From Centroberyx gerrardi (Eukaryota; Chordata; Actinopteri; Beryciformes; Berycidae), in contig NC_136005.1 of the NCBI RefSeq assembly GCF_048128805.1, forward strand, positions 17,448,260 to 17,512,259: a DNA stretch of 64,000 bases. Reading direction: 5' to 3'. Shown in pieces: positions 53,121 through 64,000 of this stretch. The notes under the pieces were generated by a model. It ran no database searches and was not told the origin of the DNA. It saw only the letters and a program-made list of their open reading frames with translations. Within the stretch, counting starts at the first letter, position 1. Every line of letters starts with the position of its first letter. The translations under genes were made by a program, and so were the position numbers.

Positions 53121-55574
53121 GGCGCCTGGCGTGGATCCCTCACCCCTATGTTTGGACAGCTATCCTGTGACACCCCATCAATGTCTGTGTTGGACTCCCA
53201 TCAGACCTATTCAACCAGACCAGGCACTAGATAAAGCGTAGTCCTAGGTTAGAGCACTCTGGTGGGTTTTAAGTTACGCTGGCTGAGTGTGGAGGGGGAG
53301 CCATAATACTTGTGGCGGCAAGTGGCCTTCTCTGGCGTTCTTGTCCAGGAGCACATGGCTGGCAGTTCACCACATTCCTTGCGCAGGCCGCGCCAGATAC
53401 TGTCTCAGAATAGTGAATCAAGAAGCGCAGAGGTCTCGTAGCTCCAGAGGGGAAAACCGGTTCTGAACACAAACGCATACAATAACCCAGCCTCACCTTT
53501 CTCCCACAGTGCCATGTCATGCCCTCGCTGCTCATTATGGATACAGGGAGCATCAGTAACGCCAGGATAATGCATTTGTGTTGTTGCAAACTGTGCAGAG
53601 TCCTACGCAAGGATCTTGTGACTCAAACATACTGAGTTGAAACTGATAAGACATGGTTATTGGTTGTGGCATTGCAAGTAAGTGCAACTCTGATTCACTG
53701 ACAAAATGTTATGAAAACTAAAACTTTGTGGAGAGACAGCAGAAAATGTGGCAAAACAACATTGGTTTTAGTTCATACCTGCATTTTCAACACATTTTAA
53801 CGCATACATTGCCTTCATTGCAATGCAATGCATCTGCAGTGGAATGATGCAGTGGTAATAGAACATCTGATTTGAAATGAATGAACTACCATTGAAGAGT
53901 AAAGCATTCAGTGCATTAAGTGTGATCTCAGCATCAATAATACTCAATTAGAGTATAGATGTAGCCTGTTTCACTCATTTCCAGCTCACATTAAGTACAT
54001 ACAGTATATTTACAGATTTGTAGGCAGTGTCTACTACAGGTTATTACAACACCAAGAAAAATGGCACAGGTTGCAAATGACCCCACATACAGGAACAGGC
54101 TGGTGGAAAATCCACCTAGATGCCTTGGCCTTTTATGTTAAATTGTCCCTGGTTTTAATCATTTGAGTGATCACTGAGCCGTCCAGGTACATGATCACAA
54201 ATAGCACAGCTTTGACCTGTTGTCACTCAAGAAATATATCTTTTCTCATGAGAAAGTACAGTGTGTTTTTATGTTGGTACTGCTAGAGGAAATTCAGAAG
54301 AATCTGCTTTGGTTGCTACAGGTCAAAGAATCATATTGTACATATGGAGCTCCCCGCACAGCACTGCCTTTGCACATGTTGCCTATTTCTGAGCTGCTAT
54401 AAGTGGTTGCAGGGCGGGCGTATATTGAAAAGCAGCATAGTGTCGGTCTGAGCTCACAAATGTCTTTACAGATCCAATGCTTTCTGCCTGTGGATGATTT
54501 TTGATCTCTGCTTATTGAATGTCACCATGAAGGAACTCCCGAATGTTTTTGTCTCGTTGAATACATTGACCAGTTTACCACACCCATTATTGACACTGGA
54601 ACATTTTAATCTTCAGAACAGGATTAAAAACTGATCCAGTCAAGCATCAATTCCTGAACCTGTTTAGTGACACAGGAATAACAAGCTGGCAGAATTCATA
54701 ATTTCCTCATACATTTGGGGATTTTCACGCTGAAATAATGAATAAGATCAAATTAATTAACCATCTGATTAATTCAGTGGCATTGAAATTCTGCTATTAC
54801 CATGTTTGTAATTGTAAAGTGCACTGGGCCTCTTTGGTCGTTTCATCTTAAATGCTTGAATTCTAAGAAATCTGCTTACACAGTTCCTTACTTGACACAC
54901 ACTATTTGTTATGCAACATTTGCGAAAAGGCCAGGGCCTGCGGCTGTTATACTTTCTCACTGCTCTGCATAGTAACAGCTTAGAGGTGAGATATGATTTA
55001 AGCTTTCCACTGTGCTGCTCTGCTCTTAAACAAGCCCTGCAGTAAGACTGTGCTGCATTTATGCTCTTCAGTCTCCTTCCTCTCTGTCTCTTGGTCTCAT
55101 TCTCCGTCCGCAGCAGGATGTGAGTGGAGATCCAGAGCGGGTCTACCGCCTCACTACGATGACTTTCTTACAGTTCTGCGAGCCTCAGTGGCCTGGAATT
55201 AAAGTTTCTGCGGACAGCAGCAGCACATCATCCATGCCACTATAAACTCCACTGAGGTAGCTTAGCCCAGAAAACTACATTAGCCTACTCACAGTCCTTC
55301 CCTCCCTCATTTCATTGACCCAGTCCAGCCATTACTGTGACTTTGATTTACTAAGTGAGGTTGTAACCATGAATCAATGCACACTCCATCCTGGGTCAAT
55401 ATCAATCAATCAACCTTCATGATAGACCATCTGATAATAGTGGAATGAAAATACACATGAATATTTGTGTCAGTCAATAAAGAGTTATTTCCTATTCAGT
55501 GACAATCTCTGGCATTTTCATGTGGTTTATCAAGTAGTTGAGTTAAATTTATGTGGTTTAACATGAGGGAAGAG

Positions 55575-55794
55575 ATGGCTTGAAGTTGAATGTGATTATT
55601 CTTGAATTTAAGTTTTAGCTATAATTAAAAATTTGGTTGTCGCAATTCAAATTCAGTTTTCTTTGTTCAGATTGAGCTTCCTGAGACACATATCTGGGCA
55701 CAGGAGACTTTTTTAACTGAATTTGAATTGGGAAAACCAAATTCGAAATTATAGCTTAAAGTTAAAATAAATGTCACATTCAATTTCAAGCCAT
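55575..55794. repeat. Foldback element with arms of about 80 bp
   Basis: The left arm 55575-55658 (starts ATGGCTTGAAGTTGAATGTG) and right arm 55715-55794 (inverse starts ATGGCTTGAAATTGAATGTG) are imperfect reverse complements. They both end in CAATTCAAATTCAGTT and are separated by about 56 bases. The structure is that of a hairpin-type MITE. No family was recognised. Confidence 0.88.
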
Positions 55795-58700
55795 TGCATT
55801 CAAAATTTAATTTATTCAACAAATCCATTCAGTGGTTCAATGACAAATTCAGATTTGTGCAACTTAAATACAATCTCTGCTGGCACTTGCCTCTTTCCAT
55901 GAAGAGAACAAGAGAGACACAAGTCAGTCACACAGAGAAATACAGTGCATCTTGGATCACATTTTATGATAGGATCAAGAGCCTCTACTTTTCTTTCCTC
56001 TTTCATTATCAGAACTGTAAGCATATTTCTGCAGGTCCAGACAACCTGCCGTTGATATAGTGCCCCTGCTAATTATAGAGCAGATTTCAAAGGCTTGCTC
56101 GCTCATTCCTGCTCCAACCCCCCTCTTCCCAGACAGACACTGAGAAGGCCTAGACAGCCTTGATGCTGCGGCTTGTTGTTTTCATTCAAATCTCTCGCAG
56201 CTGATGTCATCCACTCTATGCACTATAATTTATTTCTGCTTGCAGGTCAATGTGGCCCTCAGCTCATATGCAGTACACTGACTTTGCATTTTTGGATGCA
56301 GAGAAGGTATGAAAAGTATCAAGACAGAATGATCCAACAGTCTTGTTCAGTATTCAACATTACAGCCAATCTTGGTAATATTGTATCAAGACTTTTTCAT
56401 CGTCAGCAACAGATTTTTATATCAGAATGATTTGACGTTGAAATAAGAAGCGTAGTCTTTGCTGCAATTAGAATTGAAGGTTTCCCTCTCACTAGGCTTT
56501 GCGGACTCCATTAAGTGTGTGTGCTGCTCAGCACCTCAGCCCTTGGTGGATTGCCTGGCCTGCGATTGAAGTGGTTTCTGCTGAACCGTTCTGTCAAGTC
56601 AAGCATTCCAAAAAGCCAGTGACCAGGAAACCACAATGCTTGCTTGCACTTCTGGGACCTCGCACCCCACACATGCTCCCTAATTTGGGCTGGGTGGCTG
56701 GTGTGATTAGGGAGGGTGAGATGGAAAGAGGTGAACTGGAGTGGCTTGAGGGTGTGCTTGTTTATGAAAGGAGACGTTTTGTTAAAAAGCAAAGTTTATG
56801 TTTTTCATAGCTCTGCTTGAGGGAAATGTGTGAGTGATTACACTTGTGCATTCCTGCGGTGGGACCTTCCATGAGAGCAAGTGCTTCTGAGTATGGCCGT
56901 CTATAGATCCACCGCTCACGCTTTAACCGAAACTCCTGCTGCTGGTCTGCTGTATATTTTCAGGTAAATAGGCTAACATTTATGTTGTGAAATCGATTAC
57001 GGCGTGGCTCATGTTCTTCCACAGAAAAATAACCTGGCCTCTCCACTGGAATGTACACGTGCGAAAAATTCCACGCTTGATGTTGTGATATTTATTTGCG
57101 TCTTTCGAGGTTGGACACTGGTTTGTTGTTGTTGGGTGGAGATTGTTTTTGTCCCAGCCATACTGCAGAAGTTGGAGGCCATGATAAGCTACCTCCTTGC
57201 CGTGGGGTGTGTAGGTGTCACACAAACACACACACACACTTATTAAATAACCTCCCCCTCCAGTCAGTACTCTATACGGAGTTCTGAGTGTGGGGCACAA
57301 GGCACCAGGGGACAATATAAGGCTGTCCTAAAGAAGAGGTGGGGGGCAAAGTCATTTACCCCTGACCTCAACAGCCTGCTGACCTCCCAACCCCCTTCAT
57401 GCCCCTTCAAAACACAAAAGAGCAAACACAGCCCCCTCCACCCTGCTTATCACTCGGCCTCTAAAGGGTTGTATAGCCAATTAGAGTGGATTTAAAGTTT
57501 GACAATAGCCACAGGTCAGTGGACCTGCAAAACGCAGTCCCGGGCCCGGCGTGATGAGGCCTTCAGATTCAACTCGATAACTCAAAGACATCTTCCGTCC
57601 AGTTCGACACGCTTGACTACAGAGGAGCCGAGCCGTGCACAAACGCTCGGCTAGTTGCTTTTTGTCCTTTACTTCCTGCAATTGCCGTGAGTTCACACGA
57701 GTTTTAAATAACACATTTGTCAAATCCTTAATGAGCTACGGCAAGAAATATTCTTTTGAAAAGGTTCTTAATTGTTCTCTACCCCATTTTTAAACGCTGA
57801 GCAGTTATTTAATACACAGAAACAGCTTTAATTCACAAATAACTCCATAGTCCCATTCACAACCTGTGATAATCATGACCTGTGTTACCTGATACTTAAC
57901 TGTTCTACTCCTCAAGATTCAGATGCAGTTCAACCAGAAACAATTTCATGCAAGTACTCCATGTAATTTCCTGCAGGGGAAAAAAAAAAAAGATTGCTGT
58001 GATCTCATCCATATTATTCAGTGTCATGAAAGACTTTCTCTTTTCTCTCTTCTTGGCTCTGGGAAGTCTGGCTCAGCCTTTTGTCTGAACACGGCCAAAT
58101 GTAGCTGCTGTTGCTGGAACTTTATCTAAGACTAGGTGATTCTGTCCAAAGATCAGATAAATCTGTTTCTGACTTGACGTGAAACCAACTTTGACTCTAC
58201 TTTGGGATGTTGTTTAGAATATCTCACCCAAGTAGAGTCTTTCCCATGGCAACCTGGGGAAATATTGACAGGTCAGAGGGCTGTAAAACTTTTGTGGGCC
58301 GGTCTTTGTCTCGTCTCAGCTAGCCAGCAACACTTCAGCCCACCTGCTTGAGTTTCCCCTCATAACTCTATCTTTAAATGATATGATCTCCCGCCTTGCT
58401 TTTGTGCTCCTCCACAGTCCCTCCTCCCAGGCCACCAGCACCACCACAAAGAAAGACTTAACCATTACGCAATGGAATTATTCTTGCAAAAATGTTAAGC
58501 GCACATCTTGGGATCTTTGCGGGCAGAGACCGAGAGGATAAAGTGAAAAAGTAAAATACTTATGAACTCTGCTTTTCTAACTCTACTTGAGAAAATGGCT
58601 TGTTATCTGCGGGGAGAGATTAGGAGGAAGAGACAGATAAAGGATCTCAGACGCTGACGGGAATTCGCAGCTCTAATAAAAAGAGCCTCATAATGTGTAA

Positions 58701-59659
58701 ATCCTCCCATGCTGTTTGAAAGACGCTTCTTTTGCCAGTAGGAAGTTATGCAATGCAGTAAAGTGCACAGACAAATCTACAATCCATTAAAGTGCATGGG
58801 AAATTATAACACGTTGTTTTGAAAAGATATTCTCATCAGAAGTTAAGACAATCGTTGGGTGTGAAAAGTCCTGGATGATAGGGAGAATGTGTGTTGAAAA
58901 CGACTGTGTTTTAACAGGAAGGAAGCACATGTGAATTGGAAGTCATTGCCATGCAGGTGTTTAGACTGGGATTTTGAGAGGAATGTGAACTCCCTTCACC
59001 TCGCCTCACTATAAGAGCCTGCGGATCAGCCAGGTTGACTCTTTAAAGTTGAAAGAGCCTTTTCATAAATCATCCCACCATCACACAAGAGCCTCAAAAA
59101 GAAAGCACCTGTGGATATGAGGGTGTGTATAAACGGTGTGCTCATCAGTTTAGGCTAACTCAAGTCGCTCTGCTCAATTTCTCTTCAGATTCAACATTCC
59201 TGGTGTTGATCTTTTCTTTGTTTTTTTGGGTTCAGTAGGACAGTCAGAAGGGATTTATCCAGGCAGAGAGCTATTCAGCATTATTGTTACCCTCCTTGTA
59301 ATTACATTACTGCATTTCCAGTTGTAGGACTCTCAGTATCAGCAGCATTACAAAACCCTCAAAGCAACTTGGCAGATACTGGCAACATCAGTTTCACACT
59401 TTTCAAATTGGCTACTTCTCAACTTCATTCCATGAGGTTAGGCTCATAAGTTTTTGACAGCTTTTAAAAAAAAGTTTTATACATTTTGATGTCTATCTCA
59501 GATACATTAAGGTCTGTCTCTTCTCACCTCATATATGAGTAACTTGCACAGTGATTACACTGAACTGGAGCCAGAAACTCCCATTACCACCGGAACAGAC
59601 AGCATTTTTGATGGAGCCTCAGTGAGAAAATATCTGTCTGCCATGTTTATTTCCTTTTC

Positions 59660-59817
59660 TACCGAGGAGGATTAGAGGCACTTGAAAAATGTATTTGGGT
59701 TCTGAAAATTCTGAGAAAAAAGTCAGAATTCTGAGTTGTGACTTTATTCTCAGAATTCTGAGATTAATCTCAGAATTTGAATAATTTTTTCACATGTGGC
59801 CCTAATCCTCTTCCGTA
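59660..59817. mobile_element. Short TIR element (MITE) with internal TCAGAATTCTGAG palindromes
   Basis: The left end TACCGAGGAGGATTAGAGGC and the inverted right end TACGGAAGAGGATTAGGGCC form terminal inverted repeats over a 158-bp element. The interior repeats the palindrome CAGAATTCTGA, a pattern I associate with a common fish interspersed repeat. No coding frame is present. Confidence 0.7.
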
Positions 59818-60684
59818 CTTTTCCATAGCGTCCATGGCAAAAGGCGGTTTCTTTTATTAATCCATAGCATCCTCCGCTCTCCTCACACCACCTCTGTCGT
59901 TTCAGGGCACACTCCCTCTTCTTGGTCTTATCTGGCGCCTGCTGTGTCTGTGCCCTCCTGTGGGCCCTCACATGTCACACTGATTTACACTTTGTGCAAA
60001 TAGTGGAACATACCATGTAACAGGCTAGTGGAGTGTTTGTGAACGAGCGTCACTGACCTGGATACAGAGTTGTTGGTGCTCTGCTTCTTGTCACTTCAAC
60101 ACCTTTCCTCGACTGAACAGCGTCACTTTCAACACAGAATCCCCACCAGGCTCAATTAAAATCTATCTCTTTTTCTGACTTTTATCATCTAAGGATTAGC
60201 TCTGTGAGCATTATGAAACAATGCCAAATCTCACCCACTAAATCAATAATTCACTGAAAGATGAAGGTGAATTTTACTTAACCTGCTCTGCTCTGAGTCC
60301 TTTCTATGTTCTCTTTTTATAGTAAGATGTCATACCAGATGTTCATAATTTTAATGCTCCAGTAAACACTGGTGGTGGCATGGTGGATGACTGCAGGCCT
60401 CCCAGGCTTTGCTGGACAGGTCAACATGATAGGAGGACTCTTTTTCGCCCTGTTCATCATGTTCATGCTCTTACACACACACGCAGTTTCACCCTCCTGC
60501 ACCGCCTTTTGTTCCTTCCTCCTTTCACTCTCCTCCTCAAGGATTTTTTCCTAGCCATCCGGATTCATCTTTTATTCTTGCCAGTAATTTCTGTGCCTGC
60601 CTGTGCCCTCAGGCATTTTATATACTTTGTTCTTCTTTTCTGACTTGCATGCATTCTCCCAGCTTCTGGGTCTCTGTCTCTCTA

Positions 60685-60685
<1 letters not shown>

Positions 60686-60733
<48 letters not shown>
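60686..60733. repeat. (TC)n microsatellite
   Basis: About 23 perfect TC units in nhs intron 1. The flanking open frames rich in LS residues are translations of this tract. Confidence 0.95.
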
Positions 60734-60734
<1 letters not shown>

Positions 60735-62220
60735 CTCTCAGTATCCCAGTTTCTTATTTTGGGATTCGGCCAATCCCGCTCCCAGCAGCCCCACTGGGGA
60801 GAGACCGTCCTGCTGTAGCAGCAAAAAACAGTTTGCCATAAAAATGGATGACCTGTTCCCCATTATGTTCTGCTCTTCAGTTAGCAATTTTCTGTATCAA
60901 GCTTTTAGTAACTCCACTGTTCACCCCAGCACTCATGCCCTTTACTCCAGGTAACTCTGTATGGATTCATATTTAATAGTATGTCTACTAAAGTGTAAAT
61001 CTAGGCAATGGTGTTTTTGTAAATGGGAGTGATTTTGAATTTGATTTGGAAATCAGATACTGAACTCCCTGTTTTATATAGTGCTGAACCTCAACACACA
61101 GTCAAATGAATAGTCAAATGTTCCATGGCAGAGCCTGAAACAGTGAGAGGGTTCATTTGATTTCCCAGGAAATCCCTCAGTTTTTATTACGTGCGTTGTT
61201 ACCGCTCTCATGAAGCATCAGACTTCCAAGCAACTGCAATAGTGCCGTATTCTCTGCGAATTCCTACCATCAGAGATTTAATTCTGAAAATGGGGGAAAC
61301 TCTAGCTTACCATCAATTCATCCCATATGCTTCCAAGACAGGGATGCTCGCCCTGAAGAAAGATCCGATTACCAATCTGAAGTTTGTACTCACAGCGCTC
61401 AGTGGGGAGTTCTGACTTGGAGGGGACTTCCACTGACATCTGAGTACTGAAAACACGTATTGAACAAGACGCGGTATTGTTCCTCAGTACAATTGTTCTG
61501 CAAACAAGGCGCAGAAATAGTTAAACATCCCAACTCCACCCGTCCAAGTTTTAATATGACGTTATGCTTCGCTAAAAATGCCTGGAGCTGTTTCACTTTT
61601 GCAGAGTAATCATCTAATTCTACCGTGATAAAATGCAACCATGTTTACTGTACACTTTGAGCCATGGGAAGGGATAACATTTGTGATCTGATGCTGTATA
61701 GCCTACATCAACTTCAGTATGTCCTGTGAAATGTCCATATCCCCAAAAACACTGAATTTCAAGACTTACAGTAGCATGATGGGAAAGCTCACAATTTGAT
61801 GATGTGTTCTGACTCAGGGTCAAAGCTCAGGGGGCCATTAAAGGCGCGCTTGTTCCCGCGCTTCTCTAAGTTACTTCCTGGTTGGAGGCAATATGGTAGT
61901 GAGGGACTGGAGGAAAAAGAAGCATCGGCAGAAACTTTTGGGACAGAGCGAGTTTTATATCCTCCATCATAGCTGCCGTGGGGCTGTTGTGATGACATGC
62001 CCAGTCTATCTGGGCAAACATTCTCCACCAGGCAACTTGCCACTGCAGAACAACTAAAGAGCTTGTGCCTCATTTTTACAGTTATACAATGTTACGCCAG
62101 TCACATGTGCTCTTTCTTTTCCTTTCTCTTTCGTGCTGAAAGAGCAAAGATAATAACAAGAAAATGACCAGCACAATTATAAAAGAATTGTTTGCTTTGT
62201 GTACATTGGAGGGCAAATTG

Positions 62221-62264
62221 ATTATACTGAAGGGACTGTCCAATTATACCGAAGGGACGGTCGT
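62221..62264 (+). repeat. Tandem 22-bp duplication
   Basis: ATTATACTGAAGGGACTGTC and ATTATACCGAAGGGACGGTC lie head to tail with a 22-base period and three mismatches over the full units. Confidence 0.8.
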
Positions 62265-63769
62265 TCAGAGTGATAACTGGAATCTATGGGGTGGAAAGGA
62301 AAATGGTCTGGAAAGTCAGTGGCTGGATATCATACAGCTTTTACTCTTCAGTTATTTTGGCAAAGATAGGAAGACTGTGGGCACCAGTGAGGATCAGGGA
62401 CGAATGGTGAATAACCCTGGTCTGAACGTAGCCAAAAGGAACAAAGGTGACTTCAAACAGGGTTCAGTATTTCAGTAATCCTTTGATGCTGCTGCCCAAG
62501 GTGTATAACTATGATGCCTGATGGTGCCAAAGGTCATTACAGCTGGCAAAGCTTTAAGCTTTTTGTTTTCATTTGAAACATGACCTTTTTTTTTTTTTAA
62601 ACCTGGCCTCACTGTGAATAATTAATTTGACTGTATATGGAGAATTAGAATTATGTTTGAATTCCATAAATTCTAGTTTTTTTTCACAGACATGTATTTA
62701 ATAGTGTTAATGTGTTGACACAAATTAATGACATTATTTACAGTACATGGATTTGATATACTCACAGGATTTACAGTTGCCGCTCTGTTGTGCTCTATAG
62801 AGCAGCAGTGGTGCTCTATTGTGGTTTGTTTTCATTGTCAGACCCTTGAGAAATAATTCTTGGAAACAGCTTTCTCGTGTTGAGTCATTTATGGGAAATC
62901 TGAGGGCTGCTGACCCCTGTTGCATCAGAGGACTAATGGAGGGTCAGGTTGGTGTGGACTTGCTCACATCCGTTCATCTCACGAGAATACTCCCACATCA
63001 GGCTGTATGTGAATTGTAGCTGGACATGGTGCGGTATAGGGAAAGTACCTCAGGGCGTTGTGTTGTTACCAGCTTGGGTCTCTCTGCTGAGAGACGGATA
63101 AGTCCCATCTGTTGGCAGTCAGCCCGGCCTGGTGCTCATACCGCTGTGGAAGGTGTCTTTCATTAGTAGCACGGACTTTCATTTAGACTCTCTCCTCCCA
63201 CAATCTCCCAATAATACCGCTAAAGTGTAACCAGACATCTGTGTGTGTTTGTGTGTTTGAGTGTGTGCGTAACATTTTCCTTTTACTGCGTGGGAAGCTG
63301 AGATATTTCTTAAAGTCTATTCTCTTTCCAAGTCTCTAATGCTATTGCTTGGCCTAACATCCCCAAATAATTCCATACAGCGTGAGCCTAGATTTTTACA
63401 AGACAAACTTTACAGATCCTATAATGAAAATTAGAAGTGTGCCAAACCCTGCCTACCAGCCAGAAGTAATTCTCTCAGCCCAGCATGGGTCTGAATCAGC
63501 AGGTAGAGCTTGGGACCAGTACTGTCTAGGCTAGGTTTCTGATTCTCACTGGCGCTACTCTTGGTACTTTAAGGCAAGTTAGATTAAAGTATATTATCTA
63601 CCAAATGACCAAATTAGTGATCCTTATATTAAAATTGCTCCACAAACATGATGTTAATCAGTGTGTGTTATTATGGCACAATAGCTTGACTCTGATGATT
63701 CCTTGTTCTCAGTCACCAGCTCTTCACAGCCAAGGCGGAAATAATCCCCTTATCCTGTCACTGTGATAG

Positions 63770-64000
63770 ACAGCTCTCTGTTTGCGAGAGCAGCAGAGCC
63801 GCTCCCCACCAGCTAGAGTATGGGAGCAAAGTGGAGGTGTGTCAGAGGATCCAGCTAGAAGAGAGGGTCGAGAGAGACTTGACCGAGTGAGATCCAGACA
63901 TAAAAGGAAAGTGCTTGTGCAAATTAAATTGAGAGCAGAGCTTGAACGGCTGCCACACCGAAACAGACTGGAGTTGGGACGAAGGCCTACCCTCGCAGAT
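63770..64000 (+). promoter_or_regulatory. Possible alternative nhs promoter / 5' leader
   Basis: Sequence composition changes to a GA-rich, CpG-containing stretch resembling the leaders of cdh24 and reps2. A TATA-like CATAAAAG lies at 63899-63906. Mammalian NHS uses alternative first exons downstream of exon 1, so an internal start here is plausible. No initiation codon for such an isoform is seen before the window ends. Confidence 0.25.

Larger units (their letters stand above)
50162..64000 (+). other. nhs intron 1 (beginning)
   Basis: A long first intron, as in mammalian NHS. It holds direct/inverted repeat copies (50316-50515), a 125-codon open frame (50614-50991), a GT tract and poly-C run (51355-51457), a G-quadruplex motif (52420-52437), microsatellites, a foldback repeat (55575-55794), a MITE (59660-59817) and a TC tract (60686-60733). 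A promoter-like stretch comes at the window end. Non-repeat parts may include regulatory elements, but sequence from one species cannot show that. No convincing exon was seen. Confidence 0.6.

Noticed and set aside
55113-55255. Possible exon with acceptor CGTCCGCAG and donor GAGGTAGCT in nhs intron 1
   Set aside because: All three frames contain stops or do not match any NHS-family exon I know. The splice borders alone are weak evidence.
56499-56810. Overlapping open frames of about 100 codons on both strands
   Set aside because: Neither strand shows a recognisable domain. Both-strand openness in moderate-GC DNA is expected by chance.
60603-60954. Open frames rich in SLSLSLSL
   Set aside because: They are translations of the TC microsatellite at 60686-60733.
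62164-62478. 104-codon plus-strand open frame in nhs intron 1
   Set aside because: It spans a tandem 22-bp duplication, resembles no known protein and lacks splice signals.

Overview
The window is a piece of a ray-finned (teleost) fish nuclear genome. It holds intron-rich protein genes of vertebrate families with GT/AG introns, many CA/GT microsatellites, Tc1/mariner-type miniature transposons and a tRNA-derived SINE. No bacterial, viral or CRISPR-type features were seen. Gene names come from recognising family sequences after I joined exons by eye. No search was run.

Layout: (1) 1-11524, plus strand: cdh24, a type II classical cadherin in 13 coding exons. It has an unusually long propeptide and an enlarged cytoplasmic tail. 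(2) 13804-17349, minus strand: mdp1, magnesium-dependent phosphatase 1, in 6 coding exons. (3) 18850-21568, minus strand: cltrn, collectrin, in 6 coding exons. (4) 24745-44419, plus strand: reps2, an EH-domain adaptor of the RalBP1 endocytosis pathway, in 19 coding exons plus one further exon (39929-40144) that I propose from phase and frame. (5) 49882-50161, plus strand: first coding exon of nhs (Nance-Horan syndrome gene). The rest of the window to 64000 is its first intron, possibly reaching an alternative promoter at the very end.

The genes do not form one pathway. Their order is informative: in human, CLTRN, REPS2 and NHS all lie on Xp22, while CDH24 and MDP1 lie on 14q11-q12. The window therefore spans a junction of two ancestral linkage blocks between about 17.35 and 18.85 kb. 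cdh24 and mdp1 are convergent, cltrn and reps2 are divergent, and reps2 and nhs run in tandem.

Nothing amounts to a clearly new biological system. The points most worth a second look are the cdh24 tail and propeptide, the extra reps2 exon, an inverted pair of repeats flanking the first nhs exon, a perfect 21-bp hairpin just before a reps2 exon, a foldback element in the nhs intron, and unassigned open frames near 26.1, 46.0-46.7 and 50.6 kb.
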